DNA of 59,140 nucleotides from contig JAFLTG010000007.1 in assembly GCA_022510545.1 (NCBI GenBank), positions 1 through 59,140 of the forward strand, given 5' to 3'. This stretch comes from Lachnospiraceae bacterium (lineage in GTDB: Bacteria; Bacillota; Clostridia; Lachnospirales; Lachnospiraceae). Below, piece by piece: positions 1-9,297 of the stretch. The notes under the pieces are model-generated. The model was not told where the DNA came from. It did not search any database and worked only from the letters and a program-made list of their open reading frames with translations. Within the stretch, counting starts at the first letter, position 1, and each line of letters opens with the position of its first letter. The position numbers and the translations under genes are program-made.

Positions 1-54
1 TACATTTAGCAACATATATTTTATATTTTTTTAATTTTATTTATTCTTTGTTTA

Positions 55-1881
55 TTAATTCTTTTCCAGTCTTCTGACCAGATAGCAAAACTCATCCTTA
101 TATTCATCCGATTTGGTATCTATGGTCTTAAGTCTTTCAATTACGGTACGCATTGTTGCATCTCCTTTGTACTCACTGTTATTTACTACAAGACCAAACT
201 CCGCTACTGCCATGGCAAACTGCATATCCTTGCTTGGAGTCTTTACATATTTGACCTTATCCACCGGATAGGATTGCAGCTTGCTTGTTGAACTGCCGGG
301 ATTTTTATAACGAATATTCACAGTGAACCATTCCTCATCAGGTAATTTCTTTTCTTTAGCATATTTAAGTGTGGTTCCGGAATAGGTAGTAGAGGCATCT
401 GCCGTCACAATTTCATAAAGAGCCGTAACCGTATGGCCTGCGCCGATTTCTCCGGCATCTTTTGTATCGTCTGCAAAGTCCTGTTCTGCAAGCTGTCTGT
501 TTTCGTAACCGATCAAGCGGTATCCTGTGACCACATCAGGGTTGAACTCTACCTGAAATTTCACATCCTCTGCTACCGTAACAAGGGTTGCTCCCATTTC
601 CTCTACCAAAACCTTTTTGGCCTCTGTCAGGGAATCAATGTATGCATAGTTACCGTTACCTTTATCTGCAAGGGTTTCCATTTTATTATCTTTAATATTG
701 CCGGTTCCAAAACCAAGCACTGAAAGATATACTCCTGATTTCTTCTTCTCGGTAATAAGTTGTTCAAGCTCTTCCTGTGTAGTCAGTCCTACGTTCAAAT
801 CTCCGTCGGTTGCCAGAATAACTCTGTTGTTACCACCTTTGATAAAATATTTTTCCGCGATACTATAGGCTGTGATAATTCCTGAACTGCCGTCGGTGGA
901 ACCGCTGGCTTCAAGCCCGTTAACGGCCTCCAGTATTGTTTTATCCTCAGAACCGTTCACACCTTCCAAAACCACTCGATCTTCACTCGCATATACAACT
1001 ACGGACACTCTGTCCTTGGAAGTAAGATTCTCTGTCAATAGTGAAAATGAACGCTGTAATAAAGGCAGCTTATCATCATCATACATTGAGCCTGAGACAT
1101 CTATCAAAAATACAAGGTTTGAGGGCTTGGCTTCCGAAAAATCTATTTTTTGGGTTTTAAGTCCTATCATTGCAATCTTGGTATTGGGATTCCATGGGCA
1201 GTCGGCAATCTGTGTAGTCACTCCAAAAGGCTCACCCTTTTTGGGCAGGGCATAATCATAATCAAAATAATTGAGAAGTTCTTCAATTCTAACAGCACCG
1301 TCAGGTATATCTTCAAGCCTGTATCCCCATTCAATCATCCTGCGCAGATTGCTGTAAGATGCGGTATCCACATCTGCGGAAAAGGTCGAAAGCGGATTGA
1401 GTGCAACCGATGTAAAGCCCATTTCGTCTATTGCATTGTATTCTTCGGTATTGGGTTCCTCATAGCAATATGTGTAAGGAGCACAGTCTTCCACTTCCGC
1501 ATCATACATAGCCGATTGACTGCGTTTTTCTGCCTTATTACTATATAGGGAATCGGCAGCACCGTTTGTAGACTGTTCTACGGATGCGGATGAGCCGCTT
1601 AAGCGGTCTGATGAATCGGCAGATTCAGCTGCTTCATATTCTCCGGCACCATTATCACTTGTGACACTTGTGTCATTTTTTGTATCTGCAGTATTTGCAT
1701 TGCTGCCTGTATTAGTCTCCTGTTCAGTAACACCATCATTTCCAACACTTGCATCAGAGCTTTCATATGTTTCGGAAGCGGCAGTTTGGTTGTCTTTAGC
1801 ACTTCCACATCCGGATAATGCACTAATCGTAAGCACAAACGTAAGTATCAGACAGACATTTCGTTTAATTGTTTTTTTCAT
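55..1881 (-). CDS. VWA-domain lipoprotein (YfbK-like)
   Basis: Predicted surface-anchored von Willebrand factor A protein of 608 residues. The N-terminus is a lipoprotein signal (KKTIKRN, hydrophobic core, ALSGC with Cys25 as the lipidated residue). A Ser/Thr/Asp/Glu-rich linker follows to about residue 130. An N-terminal vWF-like segment lies at about 145-230, and the VWA domain has an intact MIDAS metal site, DVSGS, at 261-265. The C-terminal third resembles the DUF3520-type tail of YfbK-like proteins. The start is fixed by GGGAGG about 7 bases upstream of ATG. It is the last gene of a sigma / membrane protein / VWA row, so it is probably part of an envelope-sensing module. The binding partner is unknown. 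The family call is strong and the role is inferred. Confidence 0.85.
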   Translation of the reverse strand: MKKTIKRNVCLILTFVLTISALSGCGSAKDNQTAASETYESSDASVGNDGVTEQETNTGSNANTADTKNDTSVTSDNGAGEYEAAESADSSDRLSGSSASVEQSTNGAADSLYSNKAEKRSQSAMYDAEVEDCAPYTYCYEEPNTEEYNAIDEMGFTSVALNPLSTFSADVDTASYSNLRRMIEWGYRLEDIPDGAVRIEELLNYFDYDYALPKKGEPFGVTTQIADCPWNPNTKIAMIGLKTQKIDFSEAKPSNLVFLIDVSGSMYDDDKLPLLQRSFSLLTENLTSKDRVSVVVYASEDRVVLEGVNGSEDKTILEAVNGLEASGSTDGSSGIITAYSIAEKYFIKGGNNRVILATDGDLNVGLTTQEELEQLITEKKKSGVYLSVLGFGTGNIKDNKMETLADKGNGNYAYIDSLTEAKKVLVEEMGATLVTVAEDVKFQVEFNPDVVTGYRLIGYENRQLAEQDFADDTKDAGEIGAGHTVTALYEIVTADASTTYSGTTLKYAKEKKLPDEEWFTVNIRYKNPGSSTSKLQSYPVDKVKYVKTPSKDMQFAMAVAEFGLVVNNSEYKGDATMRTVIERLKTIDTKSDEYKDEFCYLVRRLEKN

Positions 1882-2024
1882 AAAAAATTCCTCCCTTTTT
1901 GGCTTCGTATCTTTGCCTTATATAACAGATACGGTTGGGGAGGAATATTTTTATGGGTTTTTTTGTAAAAATTTTAAAATATTTTAATTTTTAATTTTCC
2001 GCAACGTTTTATTGTTAAATTCTG

Positions 2025-2990
2025 CTATTGACTATTTGCAGATATTACAATAAATCTTCCATTTTCGAATATATCAGCACTCTGAGCACTGCCACCTTTA
2101 TTTATTTTGATATCATCGTTTTGCTCATACCGTAGCGATACCTCATAGCTTTCCTTGACTTTTAGAGCTTTCTTCGTTCTGGATGATACATCGAAATCAT
2201 ATTGCGTATCTGCATTGCATATAATGCTTATTTCCATACCGTCATTTAAAAATCCGTTATCATCCTGCTGTCTTACAACCGCTTTATATGTGACTTCCTT
2301 ACCGGATACTGAGCCTTGTAAAATCTCTATAACTACACCATCCAGAATCTGACCGTTTTCAAGAATCACTGACAAATCATCTGAAGCAGCATCTTTCATC
2401 TGCTTGTATTCTTCCTTTGAAGCTTCTGACGAGGCGCTATCGTTTTCTATTTCCGCTGTATCAGCCATCGAAGTCTGTGATCTCGTAGTGTTATCTTGAG
2501 CATCCATTGCACCTTCACTTTCCGACCTTACAACGTTTTCTTCCATATCTGACGCCTCTGCCTCGGCTATCATATTTGAATTTAATTCCTCTTCTGCATT
2601 TGTCATCATTTCTGACGCAGGTGTCATATTTGAGCCTACAGCTGCATCTGCACTTTCGCCAGCATCGCTTCCTGCAATGCCTGACAGACCGTTGTCGGCA
2701 GCAGGTGAGGCAGATCCGCTATAACTATTCCTGCGGCCTCCTAAGTTTCCTATCACAAGTGAAAGTGCCGGAATAATAACTGCTACGCACAGGCAGGCAG
2801 CCGCAAGCGTTCCCCATACGCGCCATCTTGGTCTTTTTATTGATTTATATGCATTAGAAGTCCCCTTACTATTAGCCAACACCGGTGCCATCAGGTTTTT
2901 CTCGGAAAGTCCTGCTTCTATCCTACTCCATAAATCAGGCACTTCATTTAATTTCAAATCTTTAAATTCAAGTTCAAAATCCCGTTTCAT
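2025..2990 (-). CDS. Membrane protein, probable anti-sigma factor
   Basis: About 321 residues. A cytoplasmic N-terminus of about 58 residues carries a helix (NEVPDLWSRIEAGLSEKN) typical of proteins encoded after ECF sigma factors. One membrane helix lies at about 60-84. An extended Ser/Ala/Asp/Glu-rich extracytoplasmic stalk reaches to about 200, and a small C-terminal domain of about 110 residues has no family I recognise. The start is taken at the second ATG (2990) because AAGGAG sits 8 bases before it, while the first ATG would lie 2 bases from that site. The gene overlaps the sigma gene by 17 bases, which implies translational coupling. The anti-sigma role rests on topology and position only; there is no zinc-type HxxxCxxC motif. 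Confidence 0.6.
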   Translation of the reverse strand: MKRDFELEFKDLKLNEVPDLWSRIEAGLSEKNLMAPVLANSKGTSNAYKSIKRPRWRVWGTLAAACLCVAVIIPALSLVIGNLGGRRNSYSGSASPAADNGLSGIAGSDAGESADAAVGSNMTPASEMMTNAEEELNSNMIAEAEASDMEENVVRSESEGAMDAQDNTTRSQTSMADTAEIENDSASSEASKEEYKQMKDAASDDLSVILENGQILDGVVIEILQGSVSGKEVTYKAVVRQQDDNGFLNDGMEISIICNADTQYDFDVSSRTKKALKVKESYEVSLRYEQNDDIKINKGGSAQSADIFENGRFIVISANSQ

Positions 2991-3534
2991 AACCATATCT
3001 CCTTAATTTGTTCACTGCATTTCTATATCTCCAAGTCACGGTTCCCAGCGGAATGTGCAGTACTTCAGCTATTTCCTGAAAAGTCATTTCTCCTAAGATT
3101 TTCATATTTATTATCTGTCGTTCTTTTTCCTTGAGTCCTGACAGGGCTTCCTTAATTGATACGTCGGCAATTACCTCCCGCTCCACAGGACTGTCCTGTT
3201 CCACTGTCTTTCCGGTAAATTCTTCCGACTCTATATCGTCCAGAAGCTCCGTGACTTCTTCTTTTCTATATTTTCTCAAATAATCAATCGCCATATTCCT
3301 TGCAATCGCGCTCATCCATGCTTTATGGCCGCCACCGCTTTTATAGTAGTCAGCCTTGTCCCATAGCTTTATAAAGAAGTCGCTTGTTACATCTTCAGCA
3401 CTTTCTTTATTCCGAAGAACATCCAATATTATTGCATAGATCAAGCCTATGTATGCTTCATAAATCTCCTGCAGGGCTTGTTTGTCTCCCTGCCGGATTC
3501 TGGACATGGCGGAGTCAAATGCCTGGTCCGTCAT
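2974..3534 (-). CDS. ECF-family RNA polymerase sigma factor
   Basis: 186 residues, normal for an ECF sigma. Region 2 (about 25-95) contains the core-binding and -10 recognition helices, including SAEDVTSDFFIKLWDKA. Region 4 (about 125-180) is a helix-turn-helix with LKEKERQIINMKILGEM and HIPLGTVTWRYRNAVNKL. ATG is preceded by AAAGGA at 8 bases. Its 3' end overlaps the next gene, which encodes a single-pass membrane protein. That is the standard layout in which a membrane anti-sigma factor holds the sigma until an envelope signal arrives. The targets cannot be seen from this window. Confidence 0.9.
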   Translation of the reverse strand: MTDQAFDSAMSRIRQGDKQALQEIYEAYIGLIYAIILDVLRNKESAEDVTSDFFIKLWDKADYYKSGGGHKAWMSAIARNMAIDYLRKYRKEEVTELLDDIESEEFTGKTVEQDSPVEREVIADVSIKEALSGLKEKERQIINMKILGEMTFQEIAEVLHIPLGTVTWRYRNAVNKLRRYGYETGF

Positions 3535-3570
3535 AGGTGTTCCTTTCTCTCTTCAATGTTGGGTGTAAGA

Positions 3571-3605
3571 AAAAAGTATTCTTAACAAACTTAAGAATAC
3601 TTTTT
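3571..3605 (-). terminator. Intrinsic terminator after dapL
   Basis: A perfect 15-bp inverted repeat (AAAAAGTATTCTTAA and its complement) flanks a CAAAC loop, 25 bases past the dapL stop. Read on the minus strand it ends in a run of T. It separates the lysine genes from the sigma-factor operon. Confidence 0.85.
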
Positions 3606-3629
3606 ATATAGCAACATATTTATATTCTC

Positions 3630-4844
3630 TTACATCTTAGTCAGTCTGTCAACTGCCTCAACCGTATTTTCATAGCTTCCAAATGCTGTCAGCCTAAAAT
3701 ACGTCTCACCGCTTGGTCCGAAGCCTGAGCCGGGGGTACCGACTACATTGGCATTTTCCAGCAGGTAATCGAAGAATTCCCAGCTGGTCATGCCCTTTGG
3801 CGCTTTAAGCCATATATACGGGGCATTTACACCGCCGGATACGGTATAACCCGCGGATTTAAGTCCGTTCAGGATGTATGCGGCATTTTTCATATAATAA
3901 GCAACAAGTTCTTTTGTTTCTTTTTTGCCTGCCTCGCTGTAAACAGCTTCTCCGGCTCTCTGAATAATATAAGGCGCACCGTTATATTTGGTGCCGTGAC
4001 GTCTTGCCCAGAGTGAGTGGAGTGATACGTCTCCCACTTTTAATTCCTTCGGAATTACGGTAAATCCTAAGCGTGTACCCGTAAATCCTGCATTTTTGGA
4101 AAATGAGCGAAGCTCTATCGCACAGGTTCTGGCTCCCTCGCACTCATAAATTGTATGCGGCACATCAGCCTCGGAAATATATGCTTCATAAGCGGCATCA
4201 TAGATAATGACAGAACCGTTTTTATTAGCATAATCAACCCACTCCTGGAGCTGTGATTTTGTGATTGTTGATCCTGTCGGATTATTAGGGAAGCAAAGGT
4301 AAATCAAATCCGGAACCTCTTTAGGCAGCTGCGGTGCAAAATTATTTTCCGCCGTACACGGCATATAAATTACATCGCTCCAGTTACCTGTCACCGCATC
4401 ATAAGTACCTGTTCTGCCAGCCATTACATTGGTGTCAACATAAACAGGATAGACCGGGTCGCAGACCGCAATCTTATTATCTACACTGAAAATTTCCTGA
4501 ATATTACCGGAATCACATTTTGCTCCATCAGAAACAAAAACTTCGTCAGCCTCAATGTTACATCCCCTTGATTTATAATCATTCTCGGCAATGGCTGTCC
4601 TCAGAAATTCATATCCGAGGTCAGGGGCATATCCGCGGAAGGTTTTTGCATCCGCCATCTCGTCCACTGCACTATGTAATGCCTTTATAATTGCAGGAGA
4701 GAGGGGCTGTGTCACATCTCCGATTCCCAGGCGGATAATCTTCTTATCCGGGTTTGCCTCTGCATATGCATTTACCTTTTTTCCGATTGTTGAAAAAAGA
4801 TAACTTCCGGGCAATTTCAAATAATTATCATTAACTTTAGCCAT
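3630..4844 (-). CDS. dapL: LL-diaminopimelate aminotransferase
   Basis: 404 residues, a fold-type I PLP aminotransferase that converts tetrahydrodipicolinate plus glutamate to LL-diaminopimelate in one step, bypassing the acylated route to lysine and peptidoglycan. Visible marks are [13 protein letters not shown] (about 38-50), CFPNNPTGS (about 184-192), DAAYEAY (about 216-222) and the PLP lysine in [17 protein letters not shown] (Lys250). The length matches the family. It lies 27 bases after dapF, whose epimerase uses its product, so the two form a pathway pair ended by a strong terminator. Confidence 0.96.
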   Translation of the reverse strand: MAKVNDNYLKLPGSYLFSTIGKKVNAYAEANPDKKIIRLGIGDVTQPLSPAIIKALHSAVDEMADAKTFRGYAPDLGYEFLRTAIAENDYKSRGCNIEADEVFVSDGAKCDSGNIQEIFSVDNKIAVCDPVYPVYVDTNVMAGRTGTYDAVTGNWSDVIYMPCTAENNFAPQLPKEVPDLIYLCFPNNPTGSTITKSQLQEWVDYANKNGSVIIYDAAYEAYISEADVPHTIYECEGARTCAIELRSFSKNAGFTGTRLGFTVIPKELKVGDVSLHSLWARRHGTKYNGAPYIIQRAGEAVYSEAGKKETKELVAYYMKNAAYILNGLKSAGYTVSGGVNAPYIWLKAPKGMTSWEFFDYLLENANVVGTPGSGFGPSGETYFRLTAFGSYENTVEAVDRLTKM

Positions 4845-4871
4845 TGTAAATCATTCCTTTCTTTAACCTTA

Positions 4872-5711
4872 TTAATACTCTCCCTCAAACGCGGTCACGG
4901 CAGGGCCTGTCATATATACCAGATTATTTTCGCGATCCCAAGTAATTTCAAGTTCGCCTCCTAATAGTTTAACAGTAACCGTCTCATCAGTCAAACCATT
5001 TAAAATACATGCTACAACCGTGGCGCAACAGCCTGTGCCGCAGGCAAGCGTCTCACCGGTTCCCCGCTCCCACACACGCATCTGGACGGTTTTTCTATCA
5101 AGAACCTTTACAAACTCAGTATTAGTCTTATTAGGGAATCTCTCATGCTTCTCAATATACGGCCCAATCTGCTCTATTTCCAGATTATCAACATCATCTA
5201 TAAAAACAACAGCATGGGGATTACCCATTGACACGCATGTCATTTTATATTCTTTTCCACGAACCGTAATAGGTTCACTTATCACACTGTCTTTTCCTGC
5301 GTCAGCTACTACCGGAATATTCTCAGGAACCAGTTCCGGCGCACCCATATTCACCTTGACGGTATCAACCTTTCCATCTTTTATAAAAAGTTTCAGATAT
5401 TTGACCTTTTCACAACTTATGACACTGATGTCAGTTTTGTCGGTCAGCCCCTTATCATACACATACTTGGCAACACAACGTATTCCGTTTCCGCACATCT
5501 CCGCCCTGCTGCCATCAGCATTATACATCTCCATCTCAAAGTCAGCCTCGTCAGATGGATTAATAAAAATTGCTCCATCTCCGCCAACCCCAAAATGTCT
5601 GTCGCTAATCTTTCTTACAAACGCCGGTTTATCTTCCTGTGCAAGTTTTTCAACCGCACCGTCTATGTAAATATAGTCATTTCCACAGCCTTGCATCTTA
5701 GTAAATTTCAT
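4872..5711 (-). CDS. dapF: Diaminopimelate epimerase
   Basis: 279 residues from ATG at 5711, chosen because AAGGAGGAG lies 9 bases upstream; a longer in-frame ATG at 5741 has no such site. It interconverts LL- and meso-diaminopimelate. Both catalytic cysteines are present: Cys73 in EMCGNGIRC and Cys224 in LACGTGCC. The N-terminal MQGCGNDY motif is canonical. The start overlaps the end of the upstream fic gene by 14 bases, so it is probably co-transcribed with an unrelated gene. Two copies of the TGACA-N4-TGTCA palindrome lie inside (5229-5242 and 5420-5433). Confidence 0.96.
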   Translation of the reverse strand: MKFTKMQGCGNDYIYIDGAVEKLAQEDKPAFVRKISDRHFGVGGDGAIFINPSDEADFEMEMYNADGSRAEMCGNGIRCVAKYVYDKGLTDKTDISVISCEKVKYLKLFIKDGKVDTVKVNMGAPELVPENIPVVADAGKDSVISEPITVRGKEYKMTCVSMGNPHAVVFIDDVDNLEIEQIGPYIEKHERFPNKTNTEFVKVLDRKTVQMRVWERGTGETLACGTGCCATVVACILNGLTDETVTVKLLGGELEITWDRENNLVYMTGPAVTAFEGEY

Positions 5712-6465
5712 ATAAATTATCTCCTCCTTGCCTGAATGCATTTATCTGTGCCAAATACTTATCGAGCTGCTCATCTTCCAGTACTGCGATCATATCCACA
5801 AAGTCATCTATATATCCCTGAGACGCATATTTATCAAGGGCATTGTAATAAGACAGTCTGTCATCCTTTGATATTGATACCGGCAAAAAACCTTTGTTCA
5901 TTAACTGATAATTCATCAACAATCTTGATGTTCTGCCATTTCCATCAGTAAAAGGATGTATACGTACAAATTCAGCATGCGTCCATGCTGCAAGTTCAAT
6001 TCCGTCCAAACTGCTATTTTGTTCTAATTCATTATAGAAATTCTTAATTTGAGCATACATCTCATTTCCTGCAGGCGGCGTATGACTTGCTCCACTGATT
6101 ACCACCTCTTCATTCCGGTAAATTCCTCCTACCAAAATATTTTCCATAAGCATAGCGTGAATATCTTTTACTATATTCTCATCCAACGCAAACCCTTTTT
6201 TAATACAGTCTTTTACATATTGATATGCCTTATCATGATTTACCACTTCATAGATTTCCCGAAGCGATTTGCCTCCGATTGAAATTCCATCTTCCAATAC
6301 AACCTTGGTTTCAATTAATGTCAGCGTATTCCCTTCGATAGCCGTAGAATTATGGGTATACTCAATTTCAAATGCTTTTTCGTAAGATTCAATTGTTATC
6401 TTAGGAAGCTCATGCTTTACTGCTTCGTATTTCTTTTGTTTTTCCAATACTTTCAACAGATTCAT
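5698..6465 (-). CDS. Fic-family protein (putative AMP-transferase)
   Basis: 255 residues. The Fic active-site loop is intact at about 170-181 (HPFTDGNGRTSR: catalytic His, phosphate-binding Asp/Gly/Asn and final Arg). An N-terminal inhibitory helix, STAIEGN at about 40-46, marks a class II Fic protein that restrains itself through its Glu. Such enzymes usually transfer AMP to a hydroxyl on a target protein, or remove it. No substrate is evident, and no small antitoxin gene is seen beside it. It overlaps dapF, but a functional link is doubtful. Confidence 0.88.
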   Translation of the reverse strand: MNLLKVLEKQKKYEAVKHELPKITIESYEKAFEIEYTHNSTAIEGNTLTLIETKVVLEDGISIGGKSLREIYEVVNHDKAYQYVKDCIKKGFALDENIVKDIHAMLMENILVGGIYRNEEVVISGASHTPPAGNEMYAQIKNFYNELEQNSSLDGIELAAWTHAEFVRIHPFTDGNGRTSRLLMNYQLMNKGFLPVSISKDDRLSYYNALDKYASQGYIDDFVDMIAVLEDEQLDKYLAQINAFRQGGDNLYEIY

Positions 6466-6502
6466 GATAACACCCCATTTTTTATAAGCTTATGTTTCCA
6501 TT

Positions 6503-7063
6503 TTATATAATATATTTTTGATGCTCAAGCCAATCGTTCTCAGATAACTCTTTAAAATCCAATAACTGTACCTCACCTTTTATATTTTCAAGATATCCCC
6601 AAGAAAAGCCCGCCAGAAAGAGAAGGCGATTATTGTTCATTCTTGAAGGAATATCAACTAAGTAAGTGTAGGCACGCCAGATTATTTTTTCATTATTATT
6701 TAAATTATGGCAAGGTGCGTCAAAGAATTCGGCAGGATATCCATAAGCAAAATAAGGCCATTTGTGTTCCTGCATTTCCTCGGAGGCATCCAGTTCATAG
6801 ACCACTTTTGCAGGCACCTCATCATTAAGTGAAGGATATTCTTCCCGCTTAATAACCTGAATAAAACCGCAGTATCTCTCATATCCATTTAGATTCAAGT
6901 TCTCAAAGTATGCGTGCAGCATAGGATATCCCACACATTCATTCACATCAAACGGTAGTTTCATAGCAGAAAATCCGGATTCTGCAGCACTGGAAATTTC
7001 GCGGTAGTCTATTGTCAGTATATTTTCTTTATTTCTTAGATGAAACGGAATAGTATATTTCAT
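6503..7063 (-). CDS. Hypothetical protein
   Basis: 186 residues from ATG at 7063, which has AAAGGA 10 bases upstream; an ATG 24 bases earlier lacks one. It is rich in aromatic residues (WPYFAYGYPAEFF, WRAYTYLV), with no signal peptide, membrane helix or cysteine pattern, so it is probably a soluble cytoplasmic protein. I do not recognise the family. It stands between the fic operon and the ANTAR gene with a gap on each side and is probably a single-gene unit. Confidence 0.6.
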   Translation of the reverse strand: MKYTIPFHLRNKENILTIDYREISSAAESGFSAMKLPFDVNECVGYPMLHAYFENLNLNGYERYCGFIQVIKREEYPSLNDEVPAKVVYELDASEEMQEHKWPYFAYGYPAEFFDAPCHNLNNNEKIIWRAYTYLVDIPSRMNNNRLLFLAGFSWGYLENIKGEVQLLDFKELSENDWLEHQKYII

Positions 7064-7174
7064 ATACAGAGATTCCTTTCTTTTCATAGCCTTTCGCTGA
7101 ACTCCTATTAATTCATACTATACCACAAATCCACTTCCAATGCCATAAACCTTTTATAACCTACAATAGAATGA

Positions 7175-7199
7175 AAGGGGCTGCATCCTCCTACCCCTT
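7175..7199 (-). terminator. Probable terminator overlapping the ANTAR stop codon
   Basis: AAGGGG / CCCCTT arms enclose a 13-base loop. The 5' arm covers the last codons and TAG of the ANTAR gene, and a T-rich stretch follows on the minus strand. The stem is short, so the call is tentative. Confidence 0.4.
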
Positions 7200-7739
7200 C
7201 ATCATCCTCAACACCATCTGCGCAGTCTCCACCATATTGGTTCCGCTGTCCATACTGCACTTCTGAATATATCTATGCGCTTCCTCCTCGGTCATATTAT
7301 TCCTTGCCATCAAAACTTCTTTAGCTTCTTTAATCAATGCCATTTCTTTTTCATCACGTACCTTAGGCTGCTGCCTCGCCTTTTTTCTTCTCCGCATGAT
7401 TGCCTGCGTCATCATCGATACTGTATCTATCAGATCATGTACCTTAAAAGGCATGGAAAGGCATATAATATTGTTATCCAGACAATCCACCATCACCCGG
7501 CCGGAAGCCATGAGCAGCATATCAAATCCATCGGGAAGGCATTCGTGTAATCCGGAATACATCATATCCGTAAGCTTGTAACCACATATAATTATTCCGT
7601 CATTCCAGTCATCAATCTGGCTGAGTACCTGCGCTCCCGTAGTACATACCGACGTCACATTAAAGCCGTTCTTGTTCAGGATACTGCGAATACCTTTGGC
7701 ATCTTCTATTTTGGGCAAGGCTACAATTATATTGACCAC
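7191..7739 (-). CDS. ANTAR-domain RNA-binding antiterminator
   Basis: 182 residues. The first about 120 have a receiver-like fold, but the phosphoacceptor position is degenerate (IIICGYKLTD where a receiver usually has LLDxxLPD), so phosphorylation is unlikely. A basic linker (RRRKKARQQPK) leads to the C-terminal ANTAR three-helix domain at about 133-178 (KEAKEVLMARNNMTEEEAHRYIQ). ANTAR domains bind paired RNA hairpins and prevent termination. It follows glnA on the same strand with a gap of about 70 bases; clostridial glnA genes are known to travel with such a protein (NitR type). A matching hairpin/terminator leader lies upstream of glnA. Confidence 0.9.
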   Translation of the reverse strand: MVNIIVALPKIEDAKGIRSILNKNGFNVTSVCTTGAQVLSQIDDWNDGIIICGYKLTDMMYSGLHECLPDGFDMLLMASGRVMVDCLDNNIICLSMPFKVHDLIDTVSMMTQAIMRRRKKARQQPKVRDEKEMALIKEAKEVLMARNNMTEEEAHRYIQKCSMDSGTNMVETAQMVLRMMKG

Positions 7740-7810
7740 ACGTCCACCTCCTTACTCCCATAGTCTGCGATGTTATGAGCAAAGGCGTTGCTAACACATG
7801 CCTGCTCAAC

Positions 7811-9145
7811 CTAGAATTTATTCAGGTATTCATTGATTTCCCATTCGGTAACCTGTGAACGATAGCTGTGCCATTCGGCCTTCTTGGCACGGATGTATTT
7901 TGTATAGGTATGGTCTCCTAACACCTCTCTTATTAAGTCATCTTTTTCCATCTCATATATGGCTTCATTAAGGGTTGCCGGTATTTCTTCTATGCCTAAA
8001 TTTTTTTTCTGCTCGTCGCTCATCTCAAAGATATTGCAGTCCACGCTCTCAGGCGGCATGATTTTATTGACTATTCCATCAAGTCCGGCTCTTAAGCAGA
8101 CTGCAAGTGCCAGATAAGGATTGGCAGTAGGGTCCGGGGAACGAAGTTCTATCCTTGTTCCCTCTCCATGTGTTCCGGGAATCCTGATAAGCGGACTTCT
8201 GTTGGTAACACTCCATGCAATATGAACCGGCGCCTCAAAACCCGGAATCAGCCTCCTATATGAGTTTACCAGCGGGTTAAAAACTGCTGTCATACCTTTC
8301 ATATGCTTAATAATACCGCCAATAAAATAATATGCTTCCTTACTCAGACCATTCTTGTCATTTTCGTCTGCAAAAATATTTTTTCCATCTTTGTGTAAAG
8401 ACATATTGATATGCATTCCCGAACCGTTTACTCCGGATTTTGGTTTAGGCATAAATGTTGCATGAAGTCCGTGTCTTTTTGCAATCGTCTTGACTGCCAG
8501 TTTGAAAGTCATAATATTATCCGCTGTGACTAAGGCCTCATCATAACGGAAATCTATTTCATGCTGTGCAGGCGCAATCTCATGATGTGAGGACTCAACA
8601 ACAAAGCCCATTTCCTCCAGTGTCAGAACCATATCGCGTCTTGCATTCTCACCGAAGTCCACCGGACCCAAGTCAAAATATCCCGCCTGCTCATGTGTAT
8701 TTGTCGTCGGCATTGCATTTTCATCAGTATTAAACAAAAAGAACTCACACTCCGGCCCTACCTTAAAGACATATCCAAGGTTTTCAGCCTCCTCAATCGC
8801 ACATTTAAGTATATAGCGCGGGTCGCCCCCAAAAGGCGTTCCATCAGATTTGTAAACATCACATATGAGTCTTGCCACTTTTCCCTGCTGGGGTCTCCAA
8901 GGGAAAATCTCAAATGTACTGAAATCCGGATAAAGATACATATCGGATTCCTCAATCCTTGCAAATCCCTCTATTGAAGAACCGTCAAACATGCACTTAT
9001 TGTCCAACGCTTTTTCCAACTGACTCACTGTAACTGCCATGTTTTTTAGATTTCCAAAAATATCGGTAAATTGTAAACGTATAAATTCAACATCTTCATC
9101 TTCTACCAGCTTCATAATGTCGTTTTTTGTATAATTCTTTCTCAT
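7811..9145 (-). CDS. glnA: Type I glutamine synthetase
   Basis: 444 residues from ATG at 9145, chosen for GGAAAGGGAT just upstream. It makes glutamine from glutamate, ammonia and ATP as a cytoplasmic dodecamer. The fold is seen in order: beta-grasp N-terminus (EFIRLQFTDIFGN), the metal/glutamate residues in GPECEFFLF, NGSGMHINMSL, and the ATP/active-site stretch NRSPLIRIPG then RIELRSPDPTANPYLALA. The length fits the GSI-alpha group, which lacks the adenylylated extension. Control is probably by antitermination through the ANTAR protein encoded next (see 9223-9292). Confidence 0.97.
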   Translation of the reverse strand: MRKNYTKNDIMKLVEDEDVEFIRLQFTDIFGNLKNMAVTVSQLEKALDNKCMFDGSSIEGFARIEESDMYLYPDFSTFEIFPWRPQQGKVARLICDVYKSDGTPFGGDPRYILKCAIEEAENLGYVFKVGPECEFFLFNTDENAMPTTNTHEQAGYFDLGPVDFGENARRDMVLTLEEMGFVVESSHHEIAPAQHEIDFRYDEALVTADNIMTFKLAVKTIAKRHGLHATFMPKPKSGVNGSGMHINMSLHKDGKNIFADENDKNGLSKEAYYFIGGIIKHMKGMTAVFNPLVNSYRRLIPGFEAPVHIAWSVTNRSPLIRIPGTHGEGTRIELRSPDPTANPYLALAVCLRAGLDGIVNKIMPPESVDCNIFEMSDEQKKNLGIEEIPATLNEAIYEMEKDDLIREVLGDHTYTKYIRAKKAEWHSYRSQVTEWEINEYLNKF

Positions 9146-9222
9146 TTTTTCATCCCTTTCCACTTATTTTATACTGCAATCCCATTCGCATTGACTGTTA
9201 TAGTCAATTATGTTCTTTATAT

Positions 9223-9292
9223 AAAAAAAGCATCCAAATCTAACGCTCTGCCCCTTTTATAGCAAAACGAAAGAAAAGAACGCCCTTGTTCT
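9223..9292 (-). promoter_or_regulatory. ANTAR-type antitermination leader of glnA
   Basis: Read on the minus strand, three hairpins follow each other. (1) 9292-9277: AGAAC / GTTCT closing a six-base loop AAGGGC, with the A1 and G4 known for ANTAR targets. (2) 9269-9244: a 9-bp stem, including wobble pairs, CGTTTTGCT with GGCAGAGCG. (3) 9247-9223: AGCGTT / GATGCT with a 7-base loop and seven T, an intrinsic terminator. Hairpins 2 and 3 share AGCG, so they exclude each other, as expected of an antiterminator. The second loop is eight bases and does not match the hexaloop rule cleanly. The structure is seen in the sequence; the regulation is inferred. Confidence 0.7.
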
Positions 9293-9297
9293 GTTAC

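Noticed and set aside
433-1548. Several plus-strand open frames across the VWA gene
   Set aside because: They lie opposite a well-supported gene, lack ribosome sites and have no family features; shadows of the true frame.
5698-6465. Fic-based toxin-antitoxin pair
   Set aside because: The inhibitory helix is inside the same protein and no small antitoxin gene precedes it.
9191-9207. TTGACT/AGTCAA hairpin in the glnA leader as a second terminator
   Set aside because: No T run after it and a short stem; kept out of the leader model.
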